The translations under genes and the position numbers were made by a program. A stretch of 64,000 nucleotides of DNA. It comes from Pedobacter foliorum (GTDB lineage: Bacteria > Bacteroidota > Bacteroidia > Sphingobacteriales > Sphingobacteriaceae). Below are positions 59,885 to 64,000 of the stretch, in pieces. Within the stretch, counting starts at the first letter, position 1; each line of letters starts with the position of its first letter. The notes below the pieces were generated by a model. The model was not told the origin of the DNA. It was given only the letters and a program-made list of their open reading frames with translations, and ran no database searches. The stretch covers positions 434,001 through 498,000 of the forward strand of contig NZ_JABSNU010000001.1 in the NCBI RefSeq assembly GCF_013266735.1, read 5' to 3'.

Positions 59885-61363
59885 ATGGACAAATCAACAC
59901 CTTTACATCTACAGGATGTTATCTTTTCTTCCAGCAATTCTGTAATTAGCAGGGCGATTTCTAAATTGGAGAAATCAGGAGAAATCAAAAAGATAGCACC
60001 AAGGGTTTATACGCCGGCAATAGACGAACCTCCTGAGATCGTTATCAGGAGAAATCTATTCAAAATCATTGGCCATTTGTTCCCAGGAATTATGTTAAGC
60101 CATCGTACTGCTTTGGAGTTTAAGCCAACTAGTACCGGAGATATGTTTTTGACATCTTCTTCTGAACGAAAAGTGAGATTTCCTGGTATTACTTTGAATA
60201 TTATGAAAGGTCCTGCTCCTATAGACGGAGATAGTTTGAATACCGAATTGAGGGCTTCACAAGTTGAGCGGGCGATGCTGGAAAACCTTCAGGAATCTCG
60301 TAAACCAGGGCCGAAATCTAAAACGCTAACCCTACCAGAAATTGAGGAACGTTTGGAAAGTATTGTCAGAGCTAGGGGTGAAAAAGGGTTAAATGAGTTT
60401 AGAGATCGGGCCAAATTGATCAGTTCTGAAATTGGAATGGAAAAGGAGTTTGGAAAGCTGAATAAGTTGATTGGTGCAATTCTTACAACCAAGCCAGGTA
60501 ATATACTTAGTTCTCCAATTGCAATTGCAAGAGCACTTGGGCATCCTTATGATCCAAAGCGGATTCAAATATTTGAGAAATTGTTTGTTGAGCTGAAGCA
60601 GCGTGAATTTGCAAATATTCCGGATAAAAATACCTCCCAGTTAACTTTTCATAACTTTGCCTTTTTTGAGTCCTATTTTTCGAACTTCATTGAAGGTACT
60701 AAATTTACGATAGAAGAAGCCATGCAAATTGTTGAAACGGGTAGGCCAGTTTCTGCCAGAGATGAAGATTCACACGATGTCTTGGGAACCTACCAACTTG
60801 TAAGCAACCGAAAGGAAATGTCGGTAACTCCAACCACTCCTGACAAGCTGCTGGAAATTTTGCAATACAGGCATGCTATTTTGCTGGCCGCAAGACCGGC
60901 TAAAAATCCAGGGCTATTAAAGACTAGAAACAACCAGGCAGGCAGTTCCTATTTTGTAGATTATACATTGGTCAATGGTACACTAACGCAAGCATTTGAA
61001 TTTTATCTAGGGTTGAGTGATCCTTTTGCTAAAGCCGCTTACATGATGTTTATGATTAGCGAAGTGCACCCTTTCGATGATGGTAATGGGAGAATTGCAC
61101 GCGTAATGATGAATGCAGAACTGGTGTTCGCAGGTCAAACCAAGATTATTATTCCTTCGGTTTTTCGTGAAGATTACCTGGGTGGATTACGTCTGCTTAC
61201 CCGAAAACAAGAGCCTGATACCTATATTCGAATGCTGCAACGCGCACAATTATTTAGTGCGACGATTCATGGTGAGAATATGGGGCAAATGCTGGATGTG
61301 TTAAAGGCAAGTAATGCTTTTGAAGAAGGCGAAGATTATATCCTTAAAATCGTAGAAGCCTAA
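59885..61363 (+). CDS. Fic-domain protein with N-terminal winged helix (cassette 4)
   Basis: The ATG at 59885 gives 492 residues. The first 45 residues (LQDVIFSSSNSVISRAISKLEKSGEIKKIAPRVYTP) are a winged helix like the AbiEi/DUF6088 antitoxin start. The C-terminal half is a Fic domain with the complete motif HPFDDGNGRIAR (His395) and, upstream, an inhibitory helix SNFIEG (Ser266, Glu270), so the protein carries its own brake. Fic enzymes transfer AMP from ATP to a protein hydroxyl. It may be a self-contained toxin or defence gene, and the upstream direct repeats suggest autoregulation. Confidence 0.88.
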   Translation: MDKSTPLHLQDVIFSSSNSVISRAISKLEKSGEIKKIAPRVYTPAIDEPPEIVIRRNLFKIIGHLFPGIMLSHRTALEFKPTSTGDMFLTSSSERKVRFPGITLNIMKGPAPIDGDSLNTELRASQVERAMLENLQESRKPGPKSKTLTLPEIEERLESIVRARGEKGLNEFRDRAKLISSEIGMEKEFGKLNKLIGAILTTKPGNILSSPIAIARALGHPYDPKRIQIFEKLFVELKQREFANIPDKNTSQLTFHNFAFFESYFSNFIEGTKFTIEEAMQIVETGRPVSARDEDSHDVLGTYQLVSNRKEMSVTPTTPDKLLEILQYRHAILLAARPAKNPGLLKTRNNQAGSSYFVDYTLVNGTLTQAFEFYLGLSDPFAKAAYMMFMISEVHPFDDGNGRIARVMMNAELVFAGQTKIIIPSVFREDYLGGLRLLTRKQEPDTYIRMLQRAQLFSATIHGENMGQMLDVLKASNAFEEGEDYILKIVEA

Positions 61364-61465
61364 ATGCATTTGTAAACTCAAATATCCAGGAAGTCATTTC
61401 CCCAATAGCCTCATTGTCTTTAAGTATGCTGTACGTCAATCTTATCATTAAAATGTTTTTCAAAA

Positions 61466-61527
61466 AAATCTGCGATTAAACCTAAATCAGATAAGAAATG
61501 GTTCGAGCAGCACCTAATTTGGGCCAC
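61466..61527 (+). repeat. Cassette-boundary repeat 5
   Basis: AAATCTGCGATTAAACC, then AAATGGTTCGAGCAGCACC and a diverged right end, TTTGGGCCAC in place of GTTGGGTCCAC. A hairpin follows immediately. The left half is as well conserved as in the other copies. Confidence 0.75.
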
Positions 61528-61530
61528 TAA

Positions 61531-61572
61531 ATAAAGAAGCCGTTTTTCGATTAAGAAGAACGGCTTCTTTAT
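61531..61572. terminator. Hairpin after boundary repeat 5, end of hipT
   Basis: 13-bp arms ATAAAGAAGCCGT (61531-61543) and ACGGCTTCTTTAT (61560-61572). It lies 8 bases beyond the stop of the leftward hipT-like gene and can terminate it. Confidence 0.8.
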
Positions 61573-61579
61573 TTACAAG

Positions 61580-62506
61580 CTATGCTAATCGGCTAAGTTT
61601 TTCGGTCCAAATATTTTTATAATTGATTTTGTATTCATCACTCATAAATGACTGATCTATTAGTTTAAAAACCTTATCTGTATGATTGTGATACTTATCA
61701 AATATCCTTTCGAGGGTTATATTTGAAATCTTTAATGCATCGGCTAGCATTTCAAAATCTTTCCTGCAAAGCTTTTTCTTTTTGCCATTTAAGTTGAGTG
61801 CAACATCTTCCTTGTCTTTTGGATTGATCAGATTGCTATTGATCAAATCATAAGCAGGAGACAGGAGTATTTCGTCTTGTTTATGGACTACAGAAAAATT
61901 CTTCATATGCATATCGTTGTTTCCCGATAGAAAGGAAAATACCAACAATTCGAAATAGTTAACTAAATCCAATCCAGAATTTGTGCAATACTTGGTGATA
62001 AGTTTTCCGCAATGTTCATAGGAGCTATTATATTTTTGTTCTGTTTGAAACTCCCCAATTTGGCAGAAATCCTCTATATGTATTTTTTGCCCTTTTTCTC
62101 TATCAAATCTTTTAGCAATATATACCATCTGACCGTCGGAAGCTGTAAGTAAACAATGTTTACATGTGTTCAGTTTAAATATTTCCGCCAGGTGCATTGT
62201 CAAATCTTCTACTTCGGGCATTTGTGCGAAATGAATATTTTGGGGTTTTAAAATGTAGTTCCCCCACAATCCGACAATTGTAAGTCTTTTTGCAGTTCCT
62301 TTTACATCTTCAAGTTCAACCGAGAGTTTCGGCTGTACACCAGTTATAGCAATTCTATTGTTAACTGTTGTTTTTGCAAGGTCACTAAGTAAATTTTTAT
62401 TTAGAGTCAGGGTGGGGAGCTCTGTAATTCCAAACATTTTTTTACAACATTTGGTATGATATGTGCCTTTGTCTACAGATTGATAACAGAATGGACATTT
62501 AATCAT
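61580..62506 (-). CDS. HipT-like serine/threonine kinase toxin (HipA C-terminal type, cassette 5)
   Basis: I start at ATG 62506 because a GGAGAGGAGG ribosome-binding site precedes it; an in-frame ATG 18 bases upstream is possible. The 308-residue protein begins with a Cys-rich segment (KCPFCYQSVDKG, KCCKKMFG) and continues as the HipA kinase: ITGVQPKLSVEL, YILKPQNIHFAQMPEVE, catalytic GNNDMHMKN and LSPAYDLINS. The N-terminal HipA subdomain is a separate gene, as in HipBST systems. HipT-type kinases phosphorylate targets such as aminoacyl-tRNA synthetases. The target here is unknown. Confidence 0.85.
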   Translation of the reverse strand: MIKCPFCYQSVDKGTYHTKCCKKMFGITELPTLTLNKNLLSDLAKTTVNNRIAITGVQPKLSVELEDVKGTAKRLTIVGLWGNYILKPQNIHFAQMPEVEDLTMHLAEIFKLNTCKHCLLTASDGQMVYIAKRFDREKGQKIHIEDFCQIGEFQTEQKYNSSYEHCGKLITKYCTNSGLDLVNYFELLVFSFLSGNNDMHMKNFSVVHKQDEILLSPAYDLINSNLINPKDKEDVALNLNGKKKKLCRKDFEMLADALKISNITLERIFDKYHNHTDKVFKLIDQSFMSDEYKINYKNIWTEKLSRLA

Positions 62507-62831
62507 TTTTTTCCTCCTCTCCAATAACAGTTACAGCTCCTATAGTATCTCTGCATAGCGTCGCCAGTAGCTCAAAACGATCATTACTTTTAAAATTCCA
62601 ATATTCTTTTGCAATACTTAATAGCCATCCTTCTGGGATAAGTCCATCGAAAAATGGGAATAGAATCTTGCTGTTATAAGGATACTCAGAAATTGGCAAG
62701 GTAAGACTTATGGGCTTAGCTTTTGGTTGTTTAAGGTAAACGCTGTCATAAGTAAAACGATAACCTGAATCAGTTTTTTCAAGATACCCAGCTAGTGTTT
62801 TGCCATAGTATACTTTTGCGCTGTTCATCAT
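62499..62831 (-). CDS. HipS-like protein (HipA N-terminal subdomain, cassette 5)
   Basis: A 110-residue protein matching the N-subdomain of HipA: AKVYYGKTLAGYLEKTDSGYRFTYD, PISLTLPISEYPY, LFPFFDGLIPEGWLL and the end LLATLCRDTIGAVTVIGEE. In E. coli HipBST this separate piece is the antitoxin that inhibits HipT. It overlaps hipB by 4 bases and hipT by 8 bases, so all three genes are translationally coupled. Confidence 0.85.
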   Translation of the reverse strand: MMNSAKVYYGKTLAGYLEKTDSGYRFTYDSVYLKQPKAKPISLTLPISEYPYNSKILFPFFDGLIPEGWLLSIAKEYWNFKSNDRFELLATLCRDTIGAVTVIGEEEKND

Positions 62832-63049
62832 GCGTTTTCCCCCTTTTCGTTGTGATTAAGGTCCGTTATTCCAATCTGCTTACCGAAAAGAGCTAATACT
62901 TGATTAACTTTATCTAATCGAATAGTCGCTTTACCTCGTTCCAGTTCGCGAACGAAACGAAGACCCACACCTGATTTAAATGCAAGATCGGCTTGAGAAA
63001 GCTTTAAAGCTTTTCTTTTTTCTTTGATAAATATTGTAATTGGCGTCAT
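62828..63049 (-). CDS. HipB-like helix-turn-helix DNA-binding protein (cassette 5)
   Basis: A 73-residue Xre/Cro-type protein with ITIFIKEKRKALKLSQADLAFKSGVGLRFVRELERGKATIRLDKV, a complete helix-turn-helix. It is the first gene of the trio, with operator palindromes directly in front of it and one overlapping its start. It should repress its own promoter and strengthen repression together with HipS or HipT. Confidence 0.87.
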   Translation of the reverse strand: MTPITIFIKEKRKALKLSQADLAFKSGVGLRFVRELERGKATIRLDKVNQVLALFGKQIGITDLNHNEKGENA

Positions 63050-63052
63050 TTT

Positions 63053-63149
63053 GTACCCTTTAGGGTACTAATTTAATAAAAATAATTTGAATGATACCCG
63101 ATAGGGTATGTTTTAGGTGTGAATAGAGTTTTTATACCTTATCGGGTAT
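63053..63149 (-). promoter_or_regulatory. Three HipB operator palindromes in the hip promoter
   Basis: GTACCCTTTAGGGTAC (63053-63068), ATACCCGATAGGGTAT (63094-63109) and ATACCTTATCGGGTAT (63134-63149) share ATACCC-N4-GGGTAT. Start-to-start spacings are 41 and 40 bases, close to four helical turns, suggesting cooperative binding on one face. The first lies 4 bases upstream of the hipB start. Confidence 0.7.
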
Positions 63150-63262
63150 AAATTGACAGGTGTTTGTTATGCAGTAGATGCGCAATTTGGCCAGACACGG
63201 TCTGACTGATTGCCTTTTTTATTAAGTTTATCGGCTAGTTATATTTAATTCATTTTTTAGCC

Positions 63263-63323
63263 AAATCACTGATTAAACCTAATTCAGATAAGAAATGGTT
63301 CGAGAGGCTTTTAGTTGGGCCAC
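63263..63323 (+). repeat. Cassette-boundary repeat 6
   Basis: AAATCACTGATTAAACC, then AAATGGTTCGAGAGGC and a diverged right end TTAGTTGGGCCAC, preceded by TTTTTTAGCC as in copies 4 and 7. A hairpin follows. Confidence 0.75.
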
Positions 63324-63332
63324 TAAACAAAG

Positions 63333-63366
63333 AAGCCGTTTTCCGATAAGAAGAATGGCTTTTTTG
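63333..63366 (+). terminator. Hairpin following boundary repeat 6
   Basis: AAGCCGTT (63333-63340) with AATGGCTT (63354-63361, one G-T pair) and then a T-run; a variant of the hairpin after copies 1, 3 and 5. Confidence 0.7.
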
Positions 63367-63374
63367 TGTTCATT

Positions 63375-63809
63375 TCAACGATTATTATCAATTCTATTTT
63401 GCTTGATAGCTATCGCAACGTTAAGTTCAATGTATGCAAGTCCGCAAACAATTGCTATTTCCATCAAAAAGTAAGTTATCCCAACAACAGTAAGCATAGG
63501 GGAGTAAATTATTAAAAGTCCCATTGTCAAAATGGAATAAAGTAAGTTGGCGATACTTACTGCAATGATAAATGGTGTCCAATGACTTTTTAAGAAAAAA
63601 AAACAGCTAGCGGAATAGATAAAAAATAAGGTACCCGTTATTGAAAGGTATGTCAGAACACTTTTAGGCATACCAAAATACTCATCGAAATTTCTCAATA
63701 CGACAAACAAAAAAAAGGCAGTAAGTATGGCCCCAAAACTGTCTATCATGAATAGTTTTCTGGGCTTTATTGCTAACTGGCTTATAGTTTTTGTAACTAT
63801 GCTACCCAT
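63375..63809 (-). CDS. Four-helix membrane protein of unknown function (cassette 6)
   Basis: A 144-residue protein with hydrophobic segments near residues 22-40, 52-72, 78-98 and 104-126, and a basic N-terminus. I recognise no domain. It fills the shortest cassette alone, running left from the middle of the unit toward repeat 6. It looks like a small bacterial membrane protein with no enzyme motif. Function unknown. Confidence 0.6.
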   Translation of the reverse strand: MGSIVTKTISQLAIKPRKLFMIDSFGAILTAFFLFVVLRNFDEYFGMPKSVLTYLSITGTLFFIYSASCFFFLKSHWTPFIIAVSIANLLYSILTMGLLIIYSPMLTVVGITYFLMEIAIVCGLAYIELNVAIAIKQNRIDNNR

Positions 63810-63951
63810 AGAATAATTTTAGAAGCTAATGTAAGCATTTGATTGTTACAGTAAGGGTTTTATTGATTTGGAGAGGAGGGATGTATTCTATTAAACTATT
63901 TTGAACCTTCTTATGGGAATTATACTTATTACGTTGTTTAAGGTTTTAGCC

Positions 63952-64000
63952 AAATCGGCAATTAAAGCTAAATCAGACAAGAAATGGTTCGAGAAACGCC
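63952..64000 (+). repeat. Cassette-boundary repeat 7 (cut by the window end)
   Basis: AAATCGGCAATTAAAGC, then AAATGGTTCGAGAAACGCC runs into the end of the window, so the right end and any hairpin are not seen. It is preceded by GGTTTTAGCC as in copies 4 and 6. The array therefore continues past 64 kb. Confidence 0.75.

Noticed and set aside
53631..64000. Classical integron with attC sites
   Set aside because: GTTGGGT fits the GTTRRRY core, but the matching left core and the long imperfect palindrome are missing, two copies diverge there, genes run in both directions and no IntI is visible.

Overview
The window reads as a chromosomal piece of a Bacteroidota bacterium, most likely Sphingobacteriaceae (Pedobacter-like). 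The support is an adjacent SusC/SusD pair, many Lipobox lipoproteins with Cys-Lys-Lys starts, DUF4843 and PKD-like lipoproteins, promoters of the TTTG-N19-TAnnTTTG type, S9/M61/S41 peptidases, GH29 and GH36 glycosidases and many AraC-type regulators. No rRNA, tRNA, intact transposase or CRISPR array was seen.

Layout. 1-8.1 kb: the end of a SusC/SusD nutrient-uptake locus with DUF4843 and PKD-like lipoproteins, a TlpA thioredoxin, a two-unit trypsin-like/PDZ protease and a DsbD N-terminal-like protein. 8.1-15.4 kb: a region of decay and small enzymes. It holds a truncated Abi_2/AbiF-like gene beside a structured RNA candidate, a FecR stub, two SDR oxidoreductases, an AraC regulator, a phage tail-sheath remnant and an alpha/beta hydrolase. 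15.5-19.6 kb: an M61 peptidase and small exported proteins. 20-29.6 kb: a coherent proline/hydroxyproline block made of an S9 prolyl peptidase, an M24 X-Pro aminopeptidase, a DapA-family deaminase, an aldehyde dehydrogenase, a hydroxyproline epimerase, a D-amino acid oxidase and an AraC regulator. Together these would take Hyp/Pro-rich peptides such as collagen fragments to 2-oxoglutarate. 29.7-46 kb: a GH36 alpha-galactosidase, a frameshifted PAS sensor, a ParE/RelE toxin-antitoxin pair, a PAS histidine kinase, a cholesterol-dependent-cytolysin-like lipoprotein, AraC plus aldo/keto reductase, an S41 peptidase, a MepB-like protein and two divergent GH29 alpha-L-fucosidases. 46.8-53.4 kb: AlkB, a DUF3276-RadC(N) fusion, and a Crp/AraC/TetX-like monooxygenase/MDR reductase cluster.

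53.6-64 kb (to the window end) is the most unusual part. Seven related sites of about 60 bp, all in one orientation and often followed by a hairpin terminator, divide the DNA into cassettes of 0.7-2.6 kb. The cassettes carry an exported protein, AraC plus a Tet-type MFS pump, a methyltransferase plus winged-helix protein, a Fic protein, a HipBST-like tripartite toxin-antitoxin and a four-helix membrane protein. The array runs out of the window and no recombinase is visible. It looks like serial site-specific capture of accessory and defence-type genes. HipB-type palindromes lie in front of hipB and again, without a hip gene, in another cassette, which suggests an earlier related cassette or cross-regulation.
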